Counted from the stretch's first letter, positions 18,072 through 26,911 are shown. The stretch: DNA of 64,000 nt from Albibacillus kandeliae (GCF_003116585.1 NZ_QEHM01000007.1:62001-126000), one strand, 5' to 3'. Translations and numbers: made by a program. The notes: generated by a model from the letters alone, not told the origin.

Positions 18072-18251
18072 TCAGTTCGGCATCGCGGTGCCGGCTGCAC
18101 CCAGAGCGCCGCTGATGTCGCCGGACAGTGCGGTGTAGACACCGGCGCCAACGCCGAGGGCGATCGACAGGGCGATGCCGTATTCCACCAGGGTGACGCC
18201 CTCGTCATTGTGACGCAGACGGATGTAGAGGTTCAGAAGATAGTCCCGCAT
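18072..18251 (-). CDS. flp: Flp-family major pilin
   Basis: The 59-residue prepilin has a short leader ending at Gly18, then VTLVEYGIALSIALGVGAG. Glu23 is at +5 and Tyr24 at +6, the Flp signature; the mature pilin would be 41 residues. AGGAG lies eight bases before the ATG at 18251. It is transcribed first in the locus, 107 bases before rcpC, and has a 355-base upstream gap with repeats that probably hold its promoter. The small size and E-Y pair make the call secure. Confidence 0.94.
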   Translation of the reverse strand: MRDYLLNLYIRLRHNDEGVTLVEYGIALSIALGVGAGVYTALSGDISGALGAAGTAMPN

Positions 18252-18606
18252 GATATGTCTCCTATGGCTGCAGGTTCCGTTTTCCCCGAGATCGGGCACA
18301 GCGTTTGTTTCGCTGTTGGACCGATGATTCCGGATCTGCAGGGCGGCCCACATCCAAGTTTCAGATGAGGAACTCGCTCATAGGGTGAATCTTTTTCTGG
18401 ATTCGGGGTCGGGGGCGCTGATGGTGCGGGAGACTCGCCGAGGCGAAAGGAATCGGGCCGGGGAATCGGGGGTGGGGCGCACGAATCGGGGGGTATTGCG
18501 GACCTGCGGCGCGGATTGCATGGCATGTCCGCAAAAGATGCAGGGCCCATCCACCCAAGGGGGACAGGCCCTGCAGATGTCCGGCCCGTCGTGTGGGCCG
18601 GGGGAG
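18252..18606. promoter_or_regulatory. flp upstream region with three GAATCGGG repeats
   Basis: This 355-base gap between flp and the HMG-CoA reductase gene has no credible gene. GAATCGGG occurs three times in direct orientation, at 18450-18457, 18463-18470 and 18483-18490, all about 200 bases upstream of the flp start (they read CCCGATTC in the flp direction). ATTCGGGG at about 18400 is similar. They may bind a regulator of flp. No convincing sigma70 or sigma54 promoter was found by eye. Two hairpins at 18539-18601 belong to the neighbouring gene. Confidence 0.4.
18539..18601 (-). terminator. Tandem hairpins terminating the HMG-CoA reductase transcript
   Basis: Directly after the minus-strand stop, arms CCGGCCC (18581-18587) and GGGCCGG (18595-18601) form one hairpin. 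Arms TGCAGGGCC (18539-18547) and GGCCCTGCA (18567-18575) form a second one, followed in the direction of transcription by ATCTTTTGC. The second has the features of an intrinsic terminator, though with a loop of 19 bases. Confidence 0.6.
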
Positions 18607-19908
18607 TTACTGGTCGGCGGTCAGCAGGGACCGGGCGTTGTCGACGCTGATATCGCCGCTCTCGGCGAGGGCGCGGGCGATGCGGTCGACATCCGGACCG
18701 GTGGCGCCGGCTGTGATCGCGATGTTGCGCGCGTGCAGGGTCATGTGACCGCGCTGGATGCCTTCGGTCGCCAGGGCGCGGATGGCCGCCATGTTCTGTG
18801 CGAGCCCGACCGATGCGGTGACCTCGGCGAGTTCCCCTGCGCTCTCGACCTTGAGCATGCGCAGCGCGGCCTGTGCCGCCGGGTGGGTCTTGGTCGCCCC
18901 GCCGACGAGGCCGAGCGCCATCGGGAGTTCGATGGTTCCGACCAGCTTGCCGGCCGAGGACATTTCCCACCGGGTCAGCGAGGTGTAGCGACCGCTGCGC
19001 GCGGCGTAGCTGTGGGCGCCGGCCTCGATCGCGCGCCAGTCGTTGCCGGTGGCAACGACAACCGGGTCGATCCCGTTCATGATGCCCTTGTTGTGGGTCG
19101 CGGCGCGGTAGGGGTCGACGATGGCCAGCGCGCAGGCCTCGACGATGCCCTTGCACACATCCTCGCCCTTGAGCTTGGCGGTATCGAACGTCGCGGGCGA
19201 CAGTTCGACCTTGGCGCGCACGACGCGGAGGTCGGCGAGGTTGGATAGGATGCGCAGCCGCACGACGCCGCCGGTGATCCGCTCGACATCGGGGGCCAGC
19301 ATCTCGGCCATCGTGTTGACCGTGTTGGCGCCCATCGCGTCGCGTACGTCGACCAGCAGGTGCATGACGAGCATCTTGCCGACGGGGGTGTCCTCGAAGA
19401 TGTGGACCTCGATATCCTTGCAGCCGCCGCCGAGCCCGATCAGCACCTTGTCGCGCGAGTTGGCCTTGGCGATCAGCGCGTCGCGGTTCTCGATCAGGCG
19501 CTGCTTGGCGCCGAAGGGATCGGTCAGGCCCAGCACCTGAACCTGCGCGCGCATCACCGGGGTATCGGCGCGGGCGGTAAAGCCGCCATCGACCGCGGCG
19601 AGCTTGGCCATGTAGGAGGCGGCGGCCACGACCGAGGGTTCCTCGACCGCCATCGGAACGAGGTACTCCTTGCCGTTCACCACGAAATTGGTGGCCACCC
19701 CGAGGGGGAGCTCGAACTTGCCGACCACGTTCTCGATCATGCCGTTGGCGACATGCAGGGGCAGCACGTCGGCGCCCGCGAGCAATGCGCCATCCTGCTG
19801 GTCGAGCCCAGCCGCCGCGCAGACGGCGCTCCGGCGCTCTGCCGGTTCCATGCCGCGCATGTTCTCGATGCGCGAGCGCACGGGTGTATCCTTGGGTGTT
19901 GCGTCCAT
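18607..19908 (-). CDS. Class II (degradative-type) HMG-CoA reductase
   Basis: The 433-residue cytosolic enzyme interconverts mevalonate and HMG-CoA. Class II signatures are plain: [14 protein letters not shown] near residue 60, [29 protein letters not shown] (catalytic Lys and Asp region), [16 protein letters not shown], and the C-terminal GHMTLHARN carrying the catalytic His. The length is close to that of the Pseudomonas mevalonii enzyme. AAGGAGG sits just before the ATG at 19908, which decides the start. Bacteria with class II enzymes usually degrade mevalonate, then need HMG-CoA lyase, which is not in the window. It is divergent from the MocR regulator, which probably controls it. Confidence 0.92.
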   Translation of the reverse strand: MDATPKDTPVRSRIENMRGMEPAERRSAVCAAAGLDQQDGALLAGADVLPLHVANGMIENVVGKFELPLGVATNFVVNGKEYLVPMAVEEPSVVAAASYMAKLAAVDGGFTARADTPVMRAQVQVLGLTDPFGAKQRLIENRDALIAKANSRDKVLIGLGGGCKDIEVHIFEDTPVGKMLVMHLLVDVRDAMGANTVNTMAEMLAPDVERITGGVVRLRILSNLADLRVVRAKVELSPATFDTAKLKGEDVCKGIVEACALAIVDPYRAATHNKGIMNGIDPVVVATGNDWRAIEAGAHSYAARSGRYTSLTRWEMSSAGKLVGTIELPMALGLVGGATKTHPAAQAALRMLKVESAGELAEVTASVGLAQNMAAIRALATEGIQRGHMTLHARNIAITAGATGPDVDRIARALAESGDISVDNARSLLTADQ

Positions 19909-19988
19909 GGGCTCCTCCTTGACTTGACGGCTTGATACCGGATGGCCAAAGGCCAATTAAGGCACACTTGCGGAAATCATTTTTGTTT

Positions 19989-20006
19989 TGTACCCAGATC
20001 TGTACT
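19989..20006. promoter_or_regulatory. Candidate MocR operator between HMGR and mocR genes
   Basis: Two GTAC-centred half-sites, TGTACC (19989-19994) and TGTACT (20001-20006), lie 12 bases apart in the same orientation upstream of the regulator. The same half-site forms a long inverted repeat upstream of the CoA-transferase gene (21587-21626). MocR proteins often bind such pairs near their own gene. Confidence 0.4.
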
Positions 20007-20034
20007 GACACACTTTGGGACGGTTGCCGGCAGC

Positions 20035-21414
20035 ATGAGCAAGGTCGACAAGATCGTGGAAGACCTCGCGGCCGATATCGCCGGAGGCATCCTGCCGCCG
20101 GGACAGCGGCTGCCTTCGATCCGGCGCGCGGCCGAGGACTTCTCGGTTTCGAAGAACACTATTGTCGAAGCCTACGACCGGCTGACCTCGAAGGGCCTTG
20201 TTCGGGCGGTGCACGGGTCGGGATTCTACGTGGCCGAACTGGGCACCGAGGTGGGGCAGGCCACCCCCCAGCCACAGCACATGGTGGAAGCCTTCGATCA
20301 GGTCTCGCTGCTGAACGCGCAGCTGAATCAGGATCTGCAGGTGCGGGTCGGGGATGGGCGGCCGCCGCTCTCGTGGATGCAGGATGCCCTTCCGCAGAAG
20401 CTCTCGGGGAATTTCCTTCAGCGGTTCGAAGGGGATCAGACCGCCTATGGCAGCGCATTCGGTAACATCGCGCTGCGCGAGTTGATCGCGCAGAAGTACC
20501 GGCGCGAGGGGATGCAGGCCTCGGCCGAGCAGGTGGTGACGACCTTCGGTGCCAATCATGCGCTGGACCTGATCATCCGGCGATACCTTGAACCGGGGGA
20601 CACGGTCCTGGTGGACGAGCCGGGCTACTACCCCCTGTTTGCAAAGCTGAAATTCAACAAGATCAACTATATAGGCGTTTCGAGGACGGTCACCGGACCG
20701 GATCTGGACCAGCTGCGCAACCTTGCCCGGCTGCACCGGCCCAAGATCTTCTTTACCCAATCCCGGTGTCAGAACCCGACCGGCTCTGCCATGGACCTGC
20801 CGACAGCACATGGGGTGTTGCAGGCGGCCACGAGCTACGGGATGCGGATCGTCGACAGCGACCCCTTTGTCGATCTGCCGGACCAGCGCGGTACGCCTCT
20901 GGCGCTGATGGACCAGTTCGACAACGTCATCGCCATCTCGAGCTACTCCAAGCTGCTCTCGGCGAGTTTCCGGGTCGGCTACATGATCGCGGCGCCGCAG
21001 ATCGCGAGGGAAATCGCCGAGCTGAAACTGGTCACGGTGGTGAACAGTTCGCGGTTTTCCGAGATGCTGACCTGCGACATGATCACCAACCGGCGGTATC
21101 TGCGGCACCTCAAGAAGACGGCGCAGCGGCTGAAGGAACGGCGCGACGACTTCCGGGCCCGGGTAGAGGCCATGGGCCTTTCGGTTTTCGATCCGGAGGG
21201 CGGCGGTTATTACAGCTTCCTGCAGTTGCCCGAAGGGTCGGACGAGGCACAGATTGCCCGCCGCGCGCTGGCGAAAGGGATATTTCTGGCGTCCGGAAAG
21301 TTCTTTTACGTGAATCAGCAGAGTCGTTTGCCGTCGTTCCGGATCAACCTGACACGGTCCGACGATCCGAGATTCTACAGCTTTCTCAAGAAGGAAGTCG
21401 CGTCGGCGGCCTGA
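20035..21414 (+). CDS. MocR-type (GntR/aminotransferase-fold) regulator
   Basis: The 459-residue fusion has an N-terminal GntR winged helix (about 5-75: LPSIRRAAEDFSVSKNTIVE) and a class I aminotransferase-like domain. Lys306 in SSYSK is the expected site for PLP. Such regulators sense PLP or amino compounds and act on divergent genes. The ATG at 20035 is chosen because the helix-turn-helix begins right after it; in-frame codons upstream to 19942 do not look coding. It is flanked by two possible target promoters sharing a GTAC half-site: the HMG-CoA reductase gene and the CoA-transferase/TRAP operon. Confidence 0.87.
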   Translation: MSKVDKIVEDLAADIAGGILPPGQRLPSIRRAAEDFSVSKNTIVEAYDRLTSKGLVRAVHGSGFYVAELGTEVGQATPQPQHMVEAFDQVSLLNAQLNQDLQVRVGDGRPPLSWMQDALPQKLSGNFLQRFEGDQTAYGSAFGNIALRELIAQKYRREGMQASAEQVVTTFGANHALDLIIRRYLEPGDTVLVDEPGYYPLFAKLKFNKINYIGVSRTVTGPDLDQLRNLARLHRPKIFFTQSRCQNPTGSAMDLPTAHGVLQAATSYGMRIVDSDPFVDLPDQRGTPLALMDQFDNVIAISSYSKLLSASFRVGYMIAAPQIAREIAELKLVTVVNSSRFSEMLTCDMITNRRYLRHLKKTAQRLKERRDDFRARVEAMGLSVFDPEGGGYYSFLQLPEGSDEAQIARRALAKGIFLASGKFFYVNQQSRLPSFRINLTRSDDPRFYSFLKKEVASAA

Positions 21415-21496
21415 TGCATGTGGGCCGGTGGGATGCCGAGGCATCAGGTTAAGGTAACTTAACTAACTCAAATAAAATAGTAAACGTGGGAAATCT

Positions 21497-21525
21497 CTAA
21501 TCCGCTCTGTTAAGAGACGGATTAG
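21497..21525. other. Hairpin between mocR and CoA-transferase genes
   Basis: CTAATCCG (21497-21504) and CGGATTAG (21518-21525) are perfect arms, and the 13-base loop can pair further (CTCT with AGAG). No T-run follows, so an intrinsic terminator is uncertain; it may act as an RNA structure at the end of mocR. The surrounding gap 21415-21673 contains no gene; its AT-rich part is 21450-21490. Confidence 0.4.
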
Positions 21526-21586
21526 GAGACACCCGGTGATGCGAGATCCGTGAGGGAGGCGCACACCTCGGTGTATAGGATTTTTG

Positions 21587-21626
21587 ACAGGTACAGTATC
21601 CGCATGTTTGCGTTCACTGTACCTGT
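21587..21626. promoter_or_regulatory. Long inverted repeat upstream of CoA-transferase (probable MocR operator)
   Basis: ACAGGTACAGT (21587-21597) and ACTGTACCTGT (21616-21626) form a perfect 11-base inverted repeat with an 18-base spacer. A TTGACA that could serve as -35 box (21584-21589) overlaps the left arm. The repeat ends 47 bases before the CoA-transferase start. GTAC half-sites like these also precede the mocR gene, so that regulator is the likely ligand-dependent binder. Confidence 0.6.
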
Positions 21627-21673
21627 ATGTGTTCCAAGACTGTGCTTAGGAAACTCAAGTGGGAGGTAAGCCG

Positions 21674-22918
21674 ATGAATATTGACAGGGCACTACTGCCT
21701 GGTGCCGGAGATCTTGCTGCGCGGCGGGGGCCGCTCTCGGGTGTTGTCGTTCTGGACATCACGCGGGTGGTGGCCGGACCTTATTGCGCCATGCTGCTGG
21801 CCGATCTCGGTGCGACCGTGATCAAGGTCGAGAATCCCTCGGACCCGGACTACGCGCGGACCTTTCCGCCCTTCGCGGGCGACAACCGCAAGAGCGCCTT
21901 CTTCACCCAGTACAATCGCAACAAGAAGGGCATCACCCTGGACCTGAAGTCCGAGGAGGGCCGGTCATTGCTGCGGGCGTTGGTGGCCAAGGCCGATGTG
22001 CTGATCGAGAACTTCCGCCCCGGCACGATGGAAAAGCTGGGCGTCGGCTATGAGGAGCTGTGCAAGGCGAACCCGGCGCTTGTCTATACCGCGATCAGCG
22101 GCTTCGGGCGGACCGGGCCCAATTCCTCGCGCCCTGCCTATGACAACACCGGGCAGGCGGCGGGCGGTCTCTGGTCGATGAACGGCTATGCCGACCAGCC
22201 GCCGGTGCGGGTCGGGACCATCATCGGCGACCTTGCCGCATCGCTCTACGCGGCGCTCGGCACGGTCGCGGCGCTGCGCGAGGCAGAGCGGACCGGCAAG
22301 GGGCAGGTCGTGGACGTGTCGCAGCAGGACTCGGTGCTGAGCCTGACCGAGAACGCGGTGGTGCGCTACACGCTGGAGCAGGATGTCGCCACGCCGCTTG
22401 GCAACGATCATCCCTTCGTGCGGCCCTATGGTCAGTTCGCCTGCAAGGACGGGCACGTGTTCTTCGGCGGCTATACTGACAAGTTCTGGCGCATTTCCTG
22501 CGAGATCTTCGGCACGCCCGAGCTGGCGTCGGACCCCGAGATCGACACCATGGAGAAGCGGTTCGACCAGGGGGTCTACGAGCGGCGTATCCTGCCGATC
22601 CTCGATGGCTGGTTCATGGGCCATACTAAGGCCGAGCTGGAAGAGATGGCCGGTGACAGGGTGCCGCTGACGGCGGTCAAGACCATCGCCGAGGTGGTCG
22701 AGGACCCGCATATCGCGGCGCGGGACATGATCGTCGATGTGCCGGTCGATGACCGGATGGTGCGGATGTTCGGCAACCCGGTGAAGCTGTCGGCGCTCGG
22801 GCTGCCCGAGATGGGACCGGCGCCGGACGTCGGGGCGGACAACGCCGAGATCTTTCGCGCCCTGCTGGGGCTCGACGACGACGAGGTCGAACGGCTTCGC
22901 GCGGCAGGAGCGTTGTAG
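21674..22918 (+). CDS. CaiB/BaiF family (class III) CoA-transferase
   Basis: The 414-residue enzyme moves CoA from an acyl-CoA donor to a carboxylic acid. The N-terminus (LSGVVVLDITRVVAGPYCAM) and ADVLIENFRPGTMEKLG are family hallmarks; the conserved acid is Asp186 in IIGDLAASLYA. GGAGG eight bases upstream decides the ATG at 21674 over the GTG at 21659. It heads a plus-strand run with the crotonase-fold gene (one base between) and a TRAP transporter. The substrate is unknown. With the divergent HMG-CoA reductase, activation of a mevalonate- or methylglutaconate-like acid is one possibility, but this is inference. Confidence 0.88.
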   Translation: MNIDRALLPGAGDLAARRGPLSGVVVLDITRVVAGPYCAMLLADLGATVIKVENPSDPDYARTFPPFAGDNRKSAFFTQYNRNKKGITLDLKSEEGRSLLRALVAKADVLIENFRPGTMEKLGVGYEELCKANPALVYTAISGFGRTGPNSSRPAYDNTGQAAGGLWSMNGYADQPPVRVGTIIGDLAASLYAALGTVAALREAERTGKGQVVDVSQQDSVLSLTENAVVRYTLEQDVATPLGNDHPFVRPYGQFACKDGHVFFGGYTDKFWRISCEIFGTPELASDPEIDTMEKRFDQGVYERRILPILDGWFMGHTKAELEEMAGDRVPLTAVKTIAEVVEDPHIAARDMIVDVPVDDRMVRMFGNPVKLSALGLPEMGPAPDVGADNAEIFRALLGLDDDEVERLRAAGAL

Positions 22919-22919
22919 G

Positions 22920-23693
22920 ATGGGGATCGGGTACGAGACGCGCGGCGCGGTGGCGATCATCACGCTGGACCGGCCGGACAAGCTGAACGCCATGTCGCTG
23001 GCGATGTACGATGACCTTGGCGCGGCCTATTGCCGGGCGCGGGACGATGACGCGGTGCATGCCATCGTGCTGACCGGGGCGGGCGAGCGCGCCTTTTCGG
23101 TTGGGGCGGACCTGCTGGAATCGATCCCGGCGCTGGCGGAGGACCGCTTCGACATCAGCGAATGGGACGCGGCGCATGCCAAGGGCATCGGGCTTTTCAA
23201 GCCGGTGATCGCGGCGGTGCGGGGCGCCTGCATCGGCGGCGGCATGGAGTTCATGCTGTCGACCGACATCCGCATCGTCGCCGAGGACGCGGTGTTCCAG
23301 CTGCCCGAGCCCGAACACGGGTTCGTGCCCGCGGGCGGGACCTTGGTGCGGCTGGTGCGGCAGGCGTCCTACGCGCATGCCATGCAGATCATGCTGATGG
23401 CCGAACGGATGAGCGCCGCCGATCTCTATCGCATGGGCATCGTGAACGAGGTGCTGCCCGCCGGTCAGGTACTGGAGCGCGCAATCTCGGTTGCCGAGCG
23501 GATCGCCTCGCTGGGGCCGATCGCGGTGCAGACGATCAAGGAGGCGGCGCTGACCACGCAGTCCGATCCGCTGGACGAGGCCTTTGCCAAGGAGGCGGTT
23601 CTGGGACAGCGCGCCTTTACCTGCGACGACGCCAAGGCCGGGCTGGCCCGGTTCGTCGAACGCGGGCGCAAGCGCAGGGAGGCGGTGGAATGA
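22920..23693 (+). CDS. Enoyl-CoA hydratase/isomerase (crotonase fold)
   Basis: The 257-residue cytosolic enzyme begins one base after the CoA-transferase stop. The crotonase oxyanion-hole strand is seen as ACIGGGMEFML, and the catalytic-loop region as LPEPEHGFVPAGGTLVRL. Its length is usual for single-domain hydratases. With the adjacent CoA-transferase it should act on the CoA ester made by it, adding or removing water. It could be a methylglutaconyl-CoA-type hydratase if the pathway is mevalonate-linked; the sequence alone does not decide. The following gap 23694-23884 has only very short open frames. Confidence 0.87.
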   Translation: MGIGYETRGAVAIITLDRPDKLNAMSLAMYDDLGAAYCRARDDDAVHAIVLTGAGERAFSVGADLLESIPALAEDRFDISEWDAAHAKGIGLFKPVIAAVRGACIGGGMEFMLSTDIRIVAEDAVFQLPEPEHGFVPAGGTLVRLVRQASYAHAMQIMLMAERMSAADLYRMGIVNEVLPAGQVLERAISVAERIASLGPIAVQTIKEAALTTQSDPLDEAFAKEAVLGQRAFTCDDAKAGLARFVERGRKRREAVE

Positions 23694-23884
23694 GCTCGCG
23701 CGGGCAGTCCACCAGGAGGCGAGAGTGATCATCTCCATCGACCGCGCGGCGTAGTCGGCGCCGGGGTGCTCCGGCCGGATCGCCATCCTACGCGACGCGC
23801 GACCGGCGGTGTCGGACCGAGAAGACCATCATGTACGCGGCCGTGCATTAGCGCTGGCCACACGGATTTCTGAAAGGACCAACA

Positions 23885-24373
23885 ATGAGTTTCATTGCGG
23901 GTGCGGCGACCTGCTTTTCGTGGCTTGCCGCCGTGCTGATGCTGTTTCAGGTCAGCCTCGACATTCTGGGCAAGTTCCTGTTCGGCACCCCGGTGCCGGG
24001 GACGGCCGAGGTGGTGGCCTCCTACTACATGATCGCGCTGGTGTTCATGGCGCTGCCGCTGATCGAAAAGCGGCAGGACGCCATCGTGGTCGACCTGCTC
24101 TACGAACGGTTCGGGCCGCGGTTGCAGCGGGTCTGCCGGATTGCGGCGCTGGTCTTCACGCTGGTCTTCTACCTCGCTTTCGCCTGGATCACCTTCGGGA
24201 TCGCGATGAAGTCGATGGCGATCCGCGAGGTGATCATCGGGAGCCGCGAGTTCCTTGTCTGGCCGAGCCGGTTCTTTCTGCCCGCGGGCTGTGTGCTGGC
24301 GGCAGTGGTGGTGATCCTGCGGCAGTTCGTGCCGGTCGAGGACACCGCCCATGACAGCATCGGGGCGGCCTGA
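23885..24373 (+). CDS. TRAP transporter small membrane subunit (DctQ)
   Basis: The 162-residue protein has four hydrophobic helices (about 10-30, 45-65, 85-110, 130-150) and the DctQ layout, including DILGKFLFGTPVPGTAEVV. AAGGA precedes the ATG. It joins the large subunit encoded one base downstream and the binding protein at 25704 in a sodium-driven organic acid importer. The ligand is probably the acid processed by the CoA-transferase and crotonase upstream. Confidence 0.88.
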   Translation: MSFIAGAATCFSWLAAVLMLFQVSLDILGKFLFGTPVPGTAEVVASYYMIALVFMALPLIEKRQDAIVVDLLYERFGPRLQRVCRIAALVFTLVFYLAFAWITFGIAMKSMAIREVIIGSREFLVWPSRFFLPAGCVLAAVVVILRQFVPVEDTAHDSIGAA

Positions 24374-24374
24374 G

Positions 24375-25682
24375 ATGGATCGTGTCGATATTGGATTCAT
24401 CGGGGTCGCGATCACCATCGCCCTGATCCTCTTCCGCATTCCCGTGGGCATCGTCCTGGCCACCGTCGGTTTCGTCGGGATCGCCCTTCTGACCAGCCTC
24501 AAGGCCTCGTGGTCGATTGCCGCCAACGTGCCGTTCGAACTGATCGGGGACTGGAACCTGAGCGCGGTGCCCATGTTCCTGCTGATGGGCTTTCTCGCCT
24601 CCGAGGCGGGGCTGACACGGGGATTGTTCAAGGCCGCACGCATCTTTCTCGGGCGGATCCCGGGCGGGCTGGCCTCGGCAACCGTGGTGGCCTCGGCGCT
24701 GTTCGCGGCGGCGTCGGGGTCTTCGGTTGCGACCGCCGCGTCCTTCTCGCGGATCGCCATTCCCGAGATGCTGGATGCCAAGTATGACCGGGGGCTGGCC
24801 TGCGGCAGCGTGGCGGTGTCGGGGACGCTGGGCGCGCTGATCCCGCCGAGCATCCTGATGATCCTGTTCGGCATCTTCGCCGAGGTTTCGATCGGCAAGC
24901 TGTTCCTTGCGGGGGTGCTGCCCGGACTGCTGTCGGCGCTGGTCTTCATCCTGCTGATCACGGTGCGTGTCTGGCTGAACCCCGATCTTGCGCCGCGCAC
25001 AACGCTGACCGTGACCCGCGAGGAACGGATCGAGGCGATCCTCGACATCTGGCCGCTGCCGCTGCTGATCCTGCTGGTGATCGGCAGCATCTTCCTCGGG
25101 ATCGTGACGCCGACCGAGGCGGGCGCGCTCGGGGCGTTGATCGCCATGATCATCGCGTTGTTCCGCCGGGCGCTGACGCTGCGCATCTTCTCGCGGGCGG
25201 TGACCGATACGATTGCCGGGACGGCGAGCATCTTCGTGGTGATCGTGGGGGCCTCGGTCTTTGCGCGCTTCGTGGCGCTCAGTGGGATGGCCGGGGCGCT
25301 GACCGACCTGCTGGCCTTTGCCATCGAGCGGCCCGTGCTGCTGATCGTGCTGACCAGCGTGATCTACATCTTCCTCGGCATGTTCCTCGAGAGCGTGTCG
25401 CTGATGCTGCTGACCCTGCCGCTGCTGCTGCCGCTCTACAACGTCGCCGGGATCGACCTGATCTGGTTCGGGGTGATCTGCGTCAAGCTGCTCGAGATCG
25501 GGCTGGTGACGCCGCCTGTGGGGCTGAACGTCTACGTCATCAAGGGCGCCTTGGGCGACCGGGTGAACCTGGGCGAGATCTTTCGCGGCACCGCGTGGTT
25601 CCTTGCGGCGGACCTGGTGACGCTGGCGCTGCTGATCGCCTTTCCGACGATCAGCCTGCTGCTGCCGATGCTTTCAAAATGA
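24375..25682 (+). CDS. TRAP transporter large membrane subunit (DctM)
   Basis: The 435-residue protein has about twelve hydrophobic helices and DctM motifs: FLLMGFLASEAGLTRGLF, then ASGSSVATAASFSRIAIPEM, and GIVTPTEAGALGALIAM. Its ATG lies one base after the dctQ stop. It carries the substrate path of the TRAP system together with DctQ and DctP. Confidence 0.93.
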   Translation: MDRVDIGFIGVAITIALILFRIPVGIVLATVGFVGIALLTSLKASWSIAANVPFELIGDWNLSAVPMFLLMGFLASEAGLTRGLFKAARIFLGRIPGGLASATVVASALFAAASGSSVATAASFSRIAIPEMLDAKYDRGLACGSVAVSGTLGALIPPSILMILFGIFAEVSIGKLFLAGVLPGLLSALVFILLITVRVWLNPDLAPRTTLTVTREERIEAILDIWPLPLLILLVIGSIFLGIVTPTEAGALGALIAMIIALFRRALTLRIFSRAVTDTIAGTASIFVVIVGASVFARFVALSGMAGALTDLLAFAIERPVLLIVLTSVIYIFLGMFLESVSLMLLTLPLLLPLYNVAGIDLIWFGVICVKLLEIGLVTPPVGLNVYVIKGALGDRVNLGEIFRGTAWFLAADLVTLALLIAFPTISLLLPMLSK

Positions 25683-25703
25683 CAATCAAATGGAGGTACT
25701 GAT

Positions 25704-26840
25704 ATGAGAATGAACGGAATTATCGCGGGCGGGATGGCCGTCTGCCTTGCGGGACTGGCGCCGGTGGCGGCCAAGGCCGAGCGCTACACGGCGTCGACAT
25801 GGTTCGCGCCGACCCACCTGTTGTCGCACTTTCCCTACATGGAATGGCAGGAGGCCGTGGAGAAGGCGACCGATGGCGCGATCAGCTTCGAGATCTACAA
25901 TGGCGGCACGCTGCTGCCGCCCAAGGCGACGATGTCGGGCGTTGCGGATGGCGTGGCGCAGGTCGGGATCGTCTATCCCGGGTATCAGCCGGCCGAGCTG
26001 CCGCTGAACAACGTGCTGATCGACGCCTCCTTCGTGTCGGACAACCACTACGCGGCGGCCTTTGCCTACACCGAGATGATCATGACCGATCCGACGGTCT
26101 ACGCCGAGTGGTCGGAAAACGGGGTTGTCGTCGGGCCGGGGTTTGCCACCGCGATCTACAACTTCGTCTGCGCCAGCCCGGTCTATTCGCTGGAGCAGGC
26201 CAAGGGCAAAAAGTTCCGCACCGCCGGGGCGGCGCAGGTGGACTGGGTCGAGAGCATCGGCGGGATCGCCGTGAGCGTGCCGTTCTCGGACGTCTACACC
26301 GGGATGCAGCGTGGTTCGCTGGACTGCGCGCTGGTCGATCCGACCACGCTGACCGTCGGGCCCAAGCTGGCCGAGGTCGCCAGTGACGTTACGCAGATCC
26401 CGGTGGGGATCATCATCGGGGCGAGCTGGGTCTACAACAAGTCGTTCTGGCGCGGGCTGCCGGTGGAACAGCGGCGCACGCTGATGGAGCAAATGAAGCT
26501 GGCGCTGGCGCGGATGGAGATCGGTTACGAGGTGCAGGGCAACGAGGGCTTCGACGGGGCCAAGGCGCAGGGCGTGACCGTTGCCGAACCGGAGGCCGAC
26601 CTTGCCAATGCGCTGACCAAGTTCAACGCGACCTTCCTGGGCGATCTGCCGGCGGCTGCGGCCGAGCGGTTCAAGATCGACCAGCCTGACGCGCTGCTTC
26701 AGGACTTCATCGCGCGTCAGGAGGCGTGGAAGGAGCGCCTCGCACAGGTTGATATCCAGGATCAGGACGCGATCCTCGGGCTGCTGGACGAGTTCATCTT
26801 CTCGAAGATCGACGTCGACAGCTACGGCATGGCGGACTGA
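25704..26840 (+). CDS. TRAP transporter solute-binding protein (DctP)
   Basis: The 378-residue periplasmic protein has a signal peptide of about 24 residues ending AAKA. GGAGG lies seven bases before the ATG. The segment GVADGVAQVGIVYPGYQPAE and the region FRTAGAAQVDWVESIGG (with Arg219-type ligand-carboxylate contact) fit the DctP7/TAXI-distinct DctP group. It captures the organic acid for the DctQM pair. Gene order dctQ-dctM-dctP, with the binding protein last, is less common than dctP first. A terminator follows at 26870. Confidence 0.9.
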   Translation: MRMNGIIAGGMAVCLAGLAPVAAKAERYTASTWFAPTHLLSHFPYMEWQEAVEKATDGAISFEIYNGGTLLPPKATMSGVADGVAQVGIVYPGYQPAELPLNNVLIDASFVSDNHYAAAFAYTEMIMTDPTVYAEWSENGVVVGPGFATAIYNFVCASPVYSLEQAKGKKFRTAGAAQVDWVESIGGIAVSVPFSDVYTGMQRGSLDCALVDPTTLTVGPKLAEVASDVTQIPVGIIIGASWVYNKSFWRGLPVEQRRTLMEQMKLALARMEIGYEVQGNEGFDGAKAQGVTVAEPEADLANALTKFNATFLGDLPAAAAERFKIDQPDALLQDFIARQEAWKERLAQVDIQDQDAILGLLDEFIFSKIDVDSYGMAD

Positions 26841-26869
26841 TCCGCCGATCGCTCCCGAGCGGGCTCGAA

Positions 26870-26905
26870 GCACCCCGGCGCGCGGCGTCCGGGGTGCCTT
26901 TCGTT
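26870..26905. terminator. Intrinsic terminator, probably bidirectional
   Basis: GCACCCCGG (26870-26878) and CCGGGGTGC (26889-26897) form a perfect nine-base stem with a ten-base loop, followed by CTTTCGTT. It lies between the end of the plus-strand TRAP operon and the end of the minus-strand dehydrogenase gene. Confidence 0.75.
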
Positions 26906-26911
26906 ACTGGC

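Noticed and set aside
19942-20034. Longer N-terminus for the MocR regulator starting at 19942
   Set aside because: The extra 31 codons are not typical of the family and would cover the candidate operator at 19989-20006.
23694-23884. Small gene in the gap before dctQ (for example a GTG frame after AGGAGG near 23730)
   Set aside because: The frames stop after about ten codons; no homology or conserved feature seen.
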